A DNA stretch of 64,000 nucleotides from Flavobacteriaceae bacterium (GTDB lineage Bacteria > Bacteroidota > Bacteroidia > Flavobacteriales > Flavobacteriaceae), in contig JAGYIX010000004.1 in assembly GCA_018402205.1 (NCBI GenBank), forward strand, positions 186,001-250,000, in the 5' to 3' direction. Shown piece after piece: positions 8,207-15,068 of the stretch (its first letter is position 1; each line of letters starts with the position of its first letter). Both the position numbers and the translations under genes were made by a program. The notes beneath the pieces are model-generated. The model was not told the DNA's origin and ran no database searches. It saw only the letters and a program-made list of their open reading frames with translations.

Positions 8207-8545
8207 TTAATTGATTCCTTCGTACCCGCTCTCCCCTGTTCGAATACGGTAGGCTTCTTCAACGTTAGACACGAAGACTTTGCCATCGCCTACATTACCT
8301 GTTTTTGCCGTTTCTAAAATTGTTTTAATCGTAGTTTCAACAAATTCGTCAGTAACTACGATCGAGAGGTAGCGACGCTGAATGTCTGAAGTCGAGTAGA
8401 CCACGCCTCGGTAAACATGTCCTTGTTTTTCATTGCCCACTCCCGTAACATCCCAATAGCTAAAAAACACAACCCCTGCATCGTGCAAAGCCTTCTTGAC
8501 TTCGTCAAACTTTGACTTACGTATTATGGTTTCAATTTTTTTCAT
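8207..8545 (-). CDS. glnK: P-II family nitrogen regulatory protein
   Basis: A 112-residue trimeric signal protein of the GlnB/GlnK family that binds ATP/ADP and 2-oxoglutarate and controls AmtB and often glutamine synthetase. Visible are MKKIETIIRKSKFDEVKKAL, the T-loop region GNEKQGHVYRGVVYSTSDIQ, and the C-terminal signature KTGNVGDGKVFVSNVEEAYRIRTGE. Tyr50 aligns with the uridylylated Tyr51 of E. coli GlnB, but the T-loop sequence around it differs strongly, so uridylylation is uncertain. I chose glnK rather than glnB because of the amtB linkage. A well-spaced promoter precedes it, making it first in the operon. Confidence 0.94.
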   Translation of the reverse strand: MKKIETIIRKSKFDEVKKALHDAGVVFFSYWDVTGVGNEKQGHVYRGVVYSTSDIQRRYLSIVVTDEFVETTIKTILETAKTGNVGDGKVFVSNVEEAYRIRTGESGYEGIN

Positions 8546-8567
8546 TTATCCCTCTATTTTGATGAGA

Positions 8568-8596
8568 TAAACGTAGTATTTTAAGGTTTTTAACAA
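8568..8596 (-). promoter_or_regulatory. Promoter of the glnK-amtB operon
   Basis: On the reverse strand TTG (8594-8596) and TACGTTTA (8568-8575) are separated by 18 bases, matching the Bacteroidota pattern TTG-N17-23-TAnnTTTG with one change at the last base. It ends 22 bases before the glnK ATG. One of the best-spaced promoters in the window. Confidence 0.6.
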
Positions 8597-8713
8597 ATTA
8601 TTTTCATCGTTTTTCGCAAAACAATTAATAATCTTAAATAAAAGGCAGCGAAAACTTGAGAGATCCTGATTTTTAGGTCTCTATAAATGTGTACTTAGGA
8701 AAATTTTAAGGAA

Positions 8714-9097
8714 TCAGGCTTTTAGCAGCTGAAGCGCTAGTCGGTAACCCCCATAGGTAAGTAACAAACCAACTATGATGGTCAGGCCAACATAAAGCAA
8801 GTATACAGATATACCGTGCTTTTCAAGAAGTTTTAGGCTTTCCCACGATAGGGTAGATAAGGTGGTGAAGCCTCCGCAAAACCCGGCCACTGCAAGTAGA
8901 AGTAATGAAGACGGAGGGTTTTTTGAGAATAAAGGAATGAATAGTCCGATCAGCAGACAGCCGATCATATTTGCACTAAAAGTGCCCCAGTGAAACACAG
9001 TACTCTTGTTGTTGAAGAGCTGTGAGAGTAGAAAGCGGGCTATGCTTCCTGTTCCTCCTCCGAGAAAAACAAGCGTATATGCCCACCAATCTTTCAT
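8714..9097 (-). CDS. crcB: Fluoride-channel-like protein (CrcB/Fluc family)
   Basis: A 127-residue, four-helix membrane protein; the track start at 9163 lies inside the upstream gene, and ATG 9097 (MKDWWAYTLVFLGGGTGSIARFLLS) gives the usual length. CrcB/Fluc proteins form dual-topology dimers that export fluoride. Signatures GGGTGSIARF, WGTFSANMIGCLLIG and GFCGGFTTLSTLSWES are present. The last normally reads TTFSTF; here both Phe-box phenylalanines are Leu, which is unusual for the pore. The start overlaps the 62-residue membrane protein by 4 bases (ATGA), so translation is probably coupled. Function as a fluoride channel is likely but the pore change leaves some doubt. Confidence 0.85.
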   Translation of the reverse strand: MKDWWAYTLVFLGGGTGSIARFLLSQLFNNKSTVFHWGTFSANMIGCLLIGLFIPLFSKNPPSSLLLLAVAGFCGGFTTLSTLSWESLKLLEKHGISVYLLYVGLTIIVGLLLTYGGYRLALQLLKA

Positions 9098-9282
9098 GGC
9101 CGAAGAAGCGCTTTTAGCACACTGAGAAGAGCCACAAAAGCAATAAAGGCCACAAGCACCCATCTGGCGCCTTTAAAGTAGCGCTGATGTAAAGCCCTGT
9201 CTTTTTTGTAGGCCAGAACAATCAGGCTTATAAAACCTACCGCAAAGAATGCGGCGAAAATGAGTTGGCCTGTGCTAAACAT
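9094..9282 (-). CDS. Small membrane protein, two predicted helices
   Basis: A 62-residue protein, MFSTGQLIFAAFFAVGFISLIVLAYKKDRALHQRYFKG... with one hydrophobic helix, a basic loop (KKDRALHQRYFKGARW) and a second helix. I recall similar small proteins next to aminotransferase or transporter genes in flavobacteria, but no function is known to me. It sits between ilvE and crcB, overlapping the ilvE 3' end by 8 bases and the crcB start by 4, so all three are co-transcribed. The positive-inside rule puts the loop in the cytoplasm. Confidence 0.7.
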   Translation of the reverse strand: MFSTGQLIFAAFFAVGFISLIVLAYKKDRALHQRYFKGARWVLVAFIAFVALLSVLKALLRP

Positions 9283-10331
9283 CAGCGTTGATTTGGTATC
9301 TCCACTGATGAATATCTTCGGCCCGGTTGCGCTGTATGTCGGTAAGGGCCTTTTTTAGACGAGCGCCGTAGGCGTTTTCAACCGCGTCGAGTTCGTAATT
9401 AACTCCACGGTAACCGAAACTTTTGATTTCACTGACCACAGCCGCTGTGCCGGCGCCGAATAATTCGAGAAGTTTGCCGTTTTCGAATCCGTCGAGTAAT
9501 TCCTGAACAGCTATGGGGCGTTCTTCGATGTGTATATTAAGATCATGACACAATTGTATCATGCTCTTTCGTGTAATACCATCTAAAATAGTGTCAGATA
9601 CAGGGCTAGTTACTAAGGTATCTTCGAAACGAACGAATATATTCATGGTTCCGGCCTCTTCAATGTATTTATGTGTTAGAGCATCTGTCCAAATCAGCTG
9701 CTGGTATCCTTCGGCTTTGGCCAATTCTGTAGGGTAGAATTGCCCCCCGTAGTTTCCGGCCGCTTTGGCATATCCGAACCCGCCCGGAGCTGCCCGTGAA
9801 AACTGTTCTTCAATCTTAACCGCTATAGCATCACTGAAATAAGAGGCTACAGGCGCACAGATAATGCAGAATCTATACTCTAATGAAGGGTTTGCCTTAA
9901 TAGCAGGTTCTGTGGCAAAAACAAAGGGTCTGACGTACAGCGAGCTTCCTTCATCTTCTGGAATCCAATTCTTTTCAAGAGCAATCAGGTGATTTAAGGC
10001 CTCTAAGAACTGGCTTTCGTCTACAGTCGGAATCGCCAAACGTTCACACGAACGATTAAAGCGTTTTATGTTTTGGTCAGGTCTGAATAAAAAGGCATTG
10101 TTGTCTTCGTCTTTATAGGCCTTCATTCCTTCAAACAAGTGCTTGGCCGTAGTGAAATACGCTAGACGAAGGGTCCATGCTCATTGGGCCGTAAGGAATA
10201 ATTTCAGGAGCTCCCCACATGCCGTTCTTATAATCGGCAATAACCATGTGATCGGTAAACAGAGATCCAAAATCCTGTGATTTGTAATCTACCACTCCAA
10301 ACCTTGAGCGCGCTGTTTTTGTGATTTTCAT
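9275..10331 (-). pseudogene. ilvE: Branched-chain amino acid aminotransferase, interrupted by a one-base frameshift
   Basis: ORFs 10131-10331 and 9275-10138 are the N- and C-terminal parts of one PLP fold-type IV aminotransferase (together about 352 residues, the normal length) that makes Leu, Ile and Val from their 2-oxoacids. Part one ends SSVFHYGQALV-stop; part two resumes FEGMKAYKDEDNNAF, so the conserved HYGQ-x-x-FEGMKAY is broken by one extra base in GCACTTGTTTGAA (about 10131-10142). Downstream FGYAKAAGNYGGQFYPTELAKAEGYQQLIWTDA holds the PLP lysine region and EEAGTMNIFV, LDGITRKSMIQLC are intact. With every other motif conserved, an assembly error is the simplest explanation; natural loss or +1 recoding at the TGA are alternatives. 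ATG 10331 follows a TATTTTTA box. Confidence 0.88.
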
Positions 10332-10349
10332 AAAACCCTATTTTGAGCG

Positions 10350-10357
10350 TAAAAATA
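10350..10357 (-). promoter_or_regulatory. Candidate -7 box for ilvE
   Basis: Reverse-strand TATTTTTA, a TAnnTTTG variant, ends 18 bases upstream of the ilvE ATG in the 52-base divergent gap with mnmD. No well-placed TTG was seen. Confidence 0.4.
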
Positions 10358-10370
10358 CGAGTTCTTAGGT

Positions 10371-10378
10371 TACTTTTA
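10371..10378 (+). promoter_or_regulatory. Candidate -7 box for mnmD
   Basis: TACTTTTA matches TAnnTTTG except the last base and ends only 5 bases before the GTG start of mnmD, so a transcript from here would be nearly leaderless. Confidence 0.4.
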
Positions 10379-10383
10379 CGCTT

Positions 10384-11052
10384 GTGAAAGTGGAGATTCT
10401 CACTACGGCAGACTCAAGCAAGACCCTTCATTTACCCGAGCTCAATGAACAGTATCATTCGAAGCACGGGGCGCTGACAGAGGCTGAGCATGTGTATGTT
10501 AAAGCCGGATTGCAGCACCGCCTAGCAGCCAATGCTTATTCAGGCGACTTGAACGTGTTTGAACTAGGATTTGGAACGGGAATGAATGCGGCGCTTACCG
10601 CAGCTCTTGTTGCTGGGCACCCTCAAATAAAATGTCTTTACACTGTTATTGAGCCTATTATTTTATCTCCCGAACAATACGATCTTTTTCGAGAAGAAAC
10701 ATGGGCGCTTAAAGCCCCTTTTATTGCCCTACATGAGGCTCGTTGGGGCGAGGTAGTTGCAATATCCGATAATTTTAGCCTATTGAAACTTCAAACCACC
10801 TTTGAGGTATTTGAAGCGCCAGATTTGGTTGATCTAGTCTATTACGACGCCTTTGGGCCTAGGGTGCACCCTCAGTTATGGGAGCCTTGGGCGCTACAAA
10901 AGTGTGCCGATCTCATGAAGCCCAAAGCCGTATGGGTTAGTTATTGCGCTAAAGGATCAGTTAGAAGAAGCCTTCAAGAAGCTGGTTTAGTGGTAGAACG
11001 ATTGGCCGGTCCGCCTGGTAAGCGAGAAATGTTAAGAGCATGCAAAACGTAA
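10384..11052 (+). CDS. mnmD: tRNA (mnm5s2U34) methyltransferase MnmD
   Basis: A 222-residue SAM-dependent methyltransferase that completes 5-methylaminomethyl-2-thiouridine at the tRNA wobble position, matching the stand-alone MnmD domain (DUF752) rather than the MnmC fusion. Motifs are the SAM-binding VFELGFGTGMNA near residue 58, YYDAFGPRVHPQLWEPWAL near 150, and the C-terminal SYCAKGSVRRSLQEAGLVVERLAGPPGKREMLRA. The start is GTG (GTGAAAGTGGAG); no in-frame ATG fits. With mnmA later in the window the 2-thio and 5-side modifications of U34 are both represented. Divergent from ilvE and four bases upstream of the epimerase gene. Confidence 0.93.
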   Translation: MKVEILTTADSSKTLHLPELNEQYHSKHGALTEAEHVYVKAGLQHRLAANAYSGDLNVFELGFGTGMNAALTAALVAGHPQIKCLYTVIEPIILSPEQYDLFREETWALKAPFIALHEARWGEVVAISDNFSLLKLQTTFEVFEAPDLVDLVYYDAFGPRVHPQLWEPWALQKCADLMKPKAVWVSYCAKGSVRRSLQEAGLVVERLAGPPGKREMLRACKT

Positions 11053-11056
11053 CGAA

Positions 11057-11965
11057 ATGAAGGTTTTACTAACAGGAGCCACAGGACTGGTAGGTTCGCG
11101 AATTGTACAGCTGTTGCAGGATCGCGACATTCCGTTCTGCTTTTTTACCCGTAATCTTAACGCTTCTTTTCTTTCAGGGGCCCATGCTTTTCTATGGAAC
11201 CCTAACCGTTTTGAATTTGATCCAAAGGCCTTAGAGGGGGTTACTCATATAATTAATTTAGCTGGGGCCTCTATCGCGAAGCGATGGACAGCTTCTTATA
11301 AAGAAGAAGTGGTACGCAGCCGTGTTAATAGTCTTAAAACTATTAAACTCGCTCTAGAACAAAGAGTGCACCCCACCAAAGTAAGGGTACTTTCGGCCTC
11401 TGCTATCGGCTGTTATGCCTCTAACTATAGCGAACAGTACTCTGAGCAGAGCGTGCATTTTGGTAATGATTTTTTGGCAGAAGTGGTTCAATTATGGGAA
11501 GAGGCGGCTAAAGAGTTAATACCCTTAAGTCATTCGCTCTGTCTGCTGCGCATCGGAATTGTATTTGACCGCGAACAAGGTGCCTTACCCAAGTTGTTGG
11601 CCCCCATTAAATGGGGAATTGGCGCAGCGCTTGGAACTGGAAGGCAGTGGCAGTCTTGGATACATATTGATGACTTAGCCCGGCTGTTTATATACCTCCT
11701 AGATCACGATTTGGGACCAGTTGTTAATGGTGTGGCTCCGAATGCGTTAAGGCAAAATGAGCTCACAAAGATTCTTGCTTCAACCCTGAATAAGCCATTG
11801 TGGTTACCAGCCGTTCCTGAATGGGTTTTAAAACTGATGCTTGGTGAGATGTCAGCTGTGGTACTTCAATCTCAACACGTGAAATCTGAGGTGCTTGAAC
11901 GTTCAGATTTTCAATTTCACTATGACTCAGCCAAAGCAGCTGTAGAAGAACTATTGGGTGAATGA
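11057..11965 (+). CDS. TIGR01777-type SDR family oxidoreductase (YfcH-like)
   Basis: A 302-residue atypical short-chain dehydrogenase/epimerase. The NAD(P)-binding N-terminus MKVLLTGATGLVGSRIVQLL, the GVTHIINLAGASIAKRWTASYKEEV signature, SRVNSLKTI, SASAIGCYASNYSEQ and WEEAAKELIPL all fit the TIGR01777 family, whose C-terminal DUF1731 part corresponds to the last 50 or so residues. Substrate unknown. It lies 4 bases after mnmD and presumably shares its transcript; the grpE regulatory region begins just after its stop. Confidence 0.88.
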   Translation: MKVLLTGATGLVGSRIVQLLQDRDIPFCFFTRNLNASFLSGAHAFLWNPNRFEFDPKALEGVTHIINLAGASIAKRWTASYKEEVVRSRVNSLKTIKLALEQRVHPTKVRVLSASAIGCYASNYSEQYSEQSVHFGNDFLAEVVQLWEEAAKELIPLSHSLCLLRIGIVFDREQGALPKLLAPIKWGIGAALGTGRQWQSWIHIDDLARLFIYLLDHDLGPVVNGVAPNALRQNELTKILASTLNKPLWLPAVPEWVLKLMLGEMSAVVLQSQHVKSEVLERSDFQFHYDSAKAAVEELLGE

Positions 11966-12007
11966 GTGACATTTTGACACCAGAGGTCTAAATGGCAGTA
12001 AATTTGA
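11966..12007 (+). promoter_or_regulatory. Candidate sigma-54-like promoter with upstream dyad for grpE-dnaJ
   Basis: GTGACA-TTT-TGACAC (11966-11980) is an imperfect inverted repeat (five of six arm positions pair). Thirteen bases on is TGGCAGTAAATTTGA (11993-12007), which has the -24 GG and a TTTGA at -12 spacing (10 bases between GG and GA; sigma-54 consensus would have GC). The predicted start would be about 25 bases before the grpE ATG. Inference from pattern only. Confidence 0.4.
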
Positions 12008-12043
12008 TAGGTTTTGTTCAATCTCCAATAGTTTGATAAGATC

Positions 12044-12607
12044 ATGAGTAAAAAAAACACCAAAACTGCGAAAGAAGAAGCACCACTAAAGGATAATTCC
12101 GCAGATCATTCTAATGAAGTTGATAGGCAAGAAGCTACTGACACTGAAGTGTCACCGACAGATAAACCAAGTTTAGAAGACCTACTCGCACAAGAGAAAG
12201 ACAAATTTTTAAGGCTCTTTGCGGAATTCGAGAACTACAAGAAGCGCACCACGAAAGAGCGCATTGACTTGTTTAAGACTGCCGGAAGAGAGGTTATTAC
12301 TTCACTTCTTCCTGTGATTGATGATTTTGAACGTGCCTTAGCCGAACTGCAAAAGCAAGAACAGGTTGAGCACACAGAAGGGATCAAGCTTATCTATAAT
12401 AAGCTAGTTGAAACACTTAAAATTAAAGGCCTTTCAGTTATTGAGGTCTCCGCCGGAGACGCCTTCGATTCAGAACTTCACGAAGCGATTACACAGATTA
12501 AAGCTCCAGACGATGCGCTAGTGGGTAAGATTATCGATACGGTTGAAAGGGGATATAAGCTGGGAGATCAAATTATTCGTCACCCCAAAGTGGTGATTGG
12601 AAATTAA
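12044..12607 (+). CDS. grpE: Nucleotide exchange factor GrpE
   Basis: A 187-residue DnaK co-chaperone that speeds ADP release. The first 55 residues are charged and low complexity; then comes the coiled coil (LAQEKDKFLRLFAEFENYKKRTTKERIDLFKTAGREVITSLLPVIDDFERAL) and the beta-wing head with GLSVIEVSAGDAFDSELHEAI and VERGYKLGDQIIRHPKVVIG, the usual C-terminal signature. Ten bases upstream of dnaJ, so the two form a chaperone operon (dnaK is not in the window). A stress-type promoter candidate lies directly upstream. Confidence 0.96.
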   Translation: MSKKNTKTAKEEAPLKDNSADHSNEVDRQEATDTEVSPTDKPSLEDLLAQEKDKFLRLFAEFENYKKRTTKERIDLFKTAGREVITSLLPVIDDFERALAELQKQEQVEHTEGIKLIYNKLVETLKIKGLSVIEVSAGDAFDSELHEAITQIKAPDDALVGKIIDTVERGYKLGDQIIRHPKVVIGN

Positions 12608-12616
12608 AGAGACCAC

Positions 12617-13729
12617 ATGAAAGAAGATTTTTACGACATATTAGGTATATCTAAGGGCGCCAGTGAGGCAGAGATAAAGAAAGCTTACCGCAAGAAGGCT
12701 ATAGAGTATCATCCAGACAAAAATCCAGGAGACAGTGCCGCTGAAGAGCGGTTTAAAAAAGCTGCTGAGGCTTACGAAGTGCTTTCAGATAAAGATAAAA
12801 GGGCCCGTTACGATCAGTTTGGCCATGCTGCATTTGAGAATGGCGGAGGGGCCGGATCTATGAATATGGATGACATCTTTAGCCAGTTTGGAGACATTTT
12901 CGGCAGCGCTTTTGGCGGAGGGTTTGGTGGTTTTTCGGGCTTCGGTTCTACAACAGGACGCCGGGTTAAAGGAACCAACTTGCGCATTCAAATTAGCCTA
13001 AGCTTAGATGAGATTGCCGAAGGGGTAGAAAAGAAAGTGAAGGTTAAGCGAAAGGTTCAAGCAGAAGGGGTCACCTATAAAACTTGCAGCAGCTGCAACG
13101 GAACAGGTCAGGTGATGAAAATTACGAATACCATACTTGGTCGCATGCAAACGGCTTCTGCATGTGTTGCTTGTTCAGGAGCTGGACAAGTGCTTGATAA
13201 AAAACCTGAGGGCGCAGATGTACAGGGTCTTATTAGTAAAGAAGAAACGGTTTCTATACAAATTCCTGGGGGGGTAGAAGAAGGGATGCAGTTGAAAGTT
13301 TCTGGAAAAGGAAATGCAGCTCCTGGCGATGGTATATCAGGCGACCTTATTGTATCTATTAAAGAGTCTTTGCACGCTTCTTTAAAGCGCGAAGGCGACA
13401 ATCTACACTACGACCTGAGAATAAGTTTTTCAGAGGCAATTTTGGGTGCTTCAAAAGAGATAGACGCAGTTGGAGGTAAGGTGCGCATTAAAGTCGATAA
13501 GGGTACGCAATCTGGTAAGGTGCTGCGATTACGCGGAAAAGGAATAAAAAGCTTAAACGGATACGGCAAAGGAGATTTGCTCGTGCACGTGCTTGTATGG
13601 ACCCCTCAAAAATTGACTGCAGAACAGGAGGCCTTCTTTGAACAGACATTGAGCGATAAGAATTTCATGCCTGATCCAAAAGCTGACGATAAATCTACCT
13701 TTGATCGCATAAGAGATATATTCTCTTAA
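12617..13729 (+). CDS. dnaJ: Chaperone DnaJ with a reduced zinc finger
   Basis: A 370-residue type I-like J protein. The J domain (residues 3-68) has the YHPDKNPGD motif; a Gly/Phe-rich stretch follows (FGSAFGGGFGGFSGFGS), then a zinc-binding segment and the two C-terminal beta domains (GDLIVSIKES, LRGKGIKSLNGYGKGDLLVHVLVWTPQ). Only two CxxCxGxG motifs are visible (CSSCNGTG, CVACSGAG) where E. coli DnaJ has four, so a single zinc site is expected; I recall this from flavobacterial DnaJ as well. It delivers substrates to DnaK and stimulates its ATPase. Ends about 115 bases before an intrinsic terminator. Confidence 0.95.
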   Translation: MKEDFYDILGISKGASEAEIKKAYRKKAIEYHPDKNPGDSAAEERFKKAAEAYEVLSDKDKRARYDQFGHAAFENGGGAGSMNMDDIFSQFGDIFGSAFGGGFGGFSGFGSTTGRRVKGTNLRIQISLSLDEIAEGVEKKVKVKRKVQAEGVTYKTCSSCNGTGQVMKITNTILGRMQTASACVACSGAGQVLDKKPEGADVQGLISKEETVSIQIPGGVEEGMQLKVSGKGNAAPGDGISGDLIVSIKESLHASLKREGDNLHYDLRISFSEAILGASKEIDAVGGKVRIKVDKGTQSGKVLRLRGKGIKSLNGYGKGDLLVHVLVWTPQKLTAEQEAFFEQTLSDKNFMPDPKADDKSTFDRIRDIFS

Positions 13730-13785
13730 ATACTATAATTCTATACTTACTTATAAGTGAGTTATAGGTTTAATTAAAAAAAGTA

Positions 13786-13793
13786 TATATTTG
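13786..13793 (+). promoter_or_regulatory. Candidate -7 box for a small RNA
   Basis: TATATTTG is an exact TAnnTTTG match within the dnaJ-regulator gap. It is not followed closely by any start codon but by two hairpins, the second with a T-rich tail. No TTG at usual spacing was seen. Confidence 0.4.
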
Positions 13794-13797
13794 GCAT

Positions 13798-13884
13798 TAG
13801 TATTGGTTTCTATCAATACTATTTTCTTTTTCATAGCAATTTTTCCCATCCTCGAGCTCTGTTTGAGGGTGGGTTTTGTATTTT
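13798..13884 (+). ncRNA. Candidate small RNA between dnaJ and the NtrC-type regulator
   Basis: A potential transcript of about 87 bases starting a few bases after the TATATTTG box. It would fold into hairpin 1, TAGTATTG/CAATACTA with an 8-base loop (13798-13821), a U/A-rich single-stranded linker (TTTTCTTTTTCATAGCAATTTTT), and a terminator hairpin (13845-13873). No ORF of note lies in it. The alternative is that the second hairpin simply ends the grpE-dnaJ mRNA after a long 3' untranslated region. No known family recognised. Confidence 0.35.
13845..13884 (+). terminator. Intrinsic terminator
   Basis: CCCATCCTC and GAGGGTGGG form a 9-bp stem (one G-U pair) with an 11-base loop, followed by TTTTGTATTTT. 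It lies 23 bases before the regulator gene and would end dnaJ or small-RNA transcription. Confidence 0.75.
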
Positions 13885-13907
13885 AAGGCCTACCTAAATT
13901 AGCAAAC

Positions 13908-15068
13908 ATGCCACGCATTTTAATCATTGAAGACGAAGAAAGTATCCGCCGGGTACTGGTCAAAATTCTTCAAGAATCCGATAAGGCGATAGAATGTGTC
14001 ACCGCTAAAGACGGGCAAGAAGGCATAGATGTGCTCAATGAAGACGATGCGATTGACCTAGTATTTTGCGATATTAAAATGCCTAAAAAAGATGGAATTG
14101 ATGTGCTTCAGGCGTTTACCGATCGCTTGGCAGACCTTCCGTTTATAATGATTTCTGGTCATGGAGACATTGATACTGCCGTCGAGTGTATGCGCTTAGG
14201 AGCTTTTGATTACTTGTCAAAACCCCCTGACCTAAATCGCCTATTGCTCACGGTGAAGAACGCTTTAGATCGAAAAACACTCACCACAGAAAACAAGCAG
14301 CTCAAGCGCAAGCTCAGGCAGTCTCAAGAGATGGTGGGCGAAAGCCAAGCGCTGAGTGAGGTTAAAGCGCTTATTGCAAAAGTGGCTCCTACTGCTGCAC
14401 GGGTATTGATTACAGGCCCCAATGGGTCAGGCAAAGAATTAGTTGCCCGATCTATTCACGAGTTAAGTGAACGCTCTAAATCGGCCTTTGTAGAAGTCAA
14501 CTGTGCCGCAATTCCCTCAGAGTTAATAGAAAGCGAATTATTCGGGCACGTTAAGGGAGCCTTCACTTCAGCTCATAAAGACCGCCCAGGAAGATTTGAG
14601 ACTGCCCATATGGGAACGCTTTTTTTAGATGAGGTGGGTGACATGTCTTTATCTGCCCAAGCAAAGGTGCTTCGAGTCTTGCAAGAGCAAAAACTGACTC
14701 GCGTGGGTTCGGATAAAGCTGTCAACGTTGACGTTCGGGTACTTGCAGCTACTAATAAAGATCTTCAAAAAGCCATTCAACAAGGAGCGTTTAGAGAAGA
14801 TCTATACCACCGACTAAGTGTAATTAAGCTCGAAATACCTTCATTAGATCGGCGCAAAGAAGACATACCCTTATTAATTGCTCATTTTAATCAGTTAATT
14901 TCTACTGAACAGGGGTCGCGCCTCAAACCCTTTGAAGATGCTGCTATTGAAGCACTCAAACAAAAGACCTTCAAAGGAAATATTCGCGAATTAAGAAATG
15001 TGGTTGAACGACTACTTATACTATCTGGTGATGCCGTAACTTTAGAAGATGTAAAAAAATATGTATGA
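13908..15068 (+). CDS. NtrC-type response regulator without a DNA-binding domain
   Basis: A 386-residue protein: an N-terminal receiver (residues 1-120) with acidic pocket ILIIEDEE, phosphoacceptor Asp55 in FCDIKMPKKDG and the LSKPP lysine, then a sigma-54-interacting AAA+ ATPase domain (about 140-375) with Walker A TGPNGSGKELVARSIH, the sigma-54-contact loop ELFGHVKGAFTSAHKDRPG, Walker B TLFLDEVGDM and FREDLYHRLSVIKLEIPSL. The loop reads GAFTSA instead of the usual GAFTGA. The sequence ends at [32 protein letters not shown], so the C-terminal Fis-type HTH is missing. It would activate sigma-54 polymerase from solution or through a partner. No sensor kinase is adjacent. Its last 4 bases overlap the M28 peptidase start. 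Confidence 0.92.
   Translation: MPRILIIEDEESIRRVLVKILQESDKAIECVTAKDGQEGIDVLNEDDAIDLVFCDIKMPKKDGIDVLQAFTDRLADLPFIMISGHGDIDTAVECMRLGAFDYLSKPPDLNRLLLTVKNALDRKTLTTENKQLKRKLRQSQEMVGESQALSEVKALIAKVAPTAARVLITGPNGSGKELVARSIHELSERSKSAFVEVNCAAIPSELIESELFGHVKGAFTSAHKDRPGRFETAHMGTLFLDEVGDMSLSAQAKVLRVLQEQKLTRVGSDKAVNVDVRVLAATNKDLQKAIQQGAFREDLYHRLSVIKLEIPSLDRRKEDIPLLIAHFNQLISTEQGSRLKPFEDAAIEALKQKTFKGNIRELRNVVERLLILSGDAVTLEDVKKYV

Noticed and set aside
13741-13767. CTATA...TATAG imperfect dyad just after dnaJ as a terminator
   Set aside because: The stem is broken by mismatches and is AT-rich; the GC-rich hairpin at 13845 is a far better terminator.
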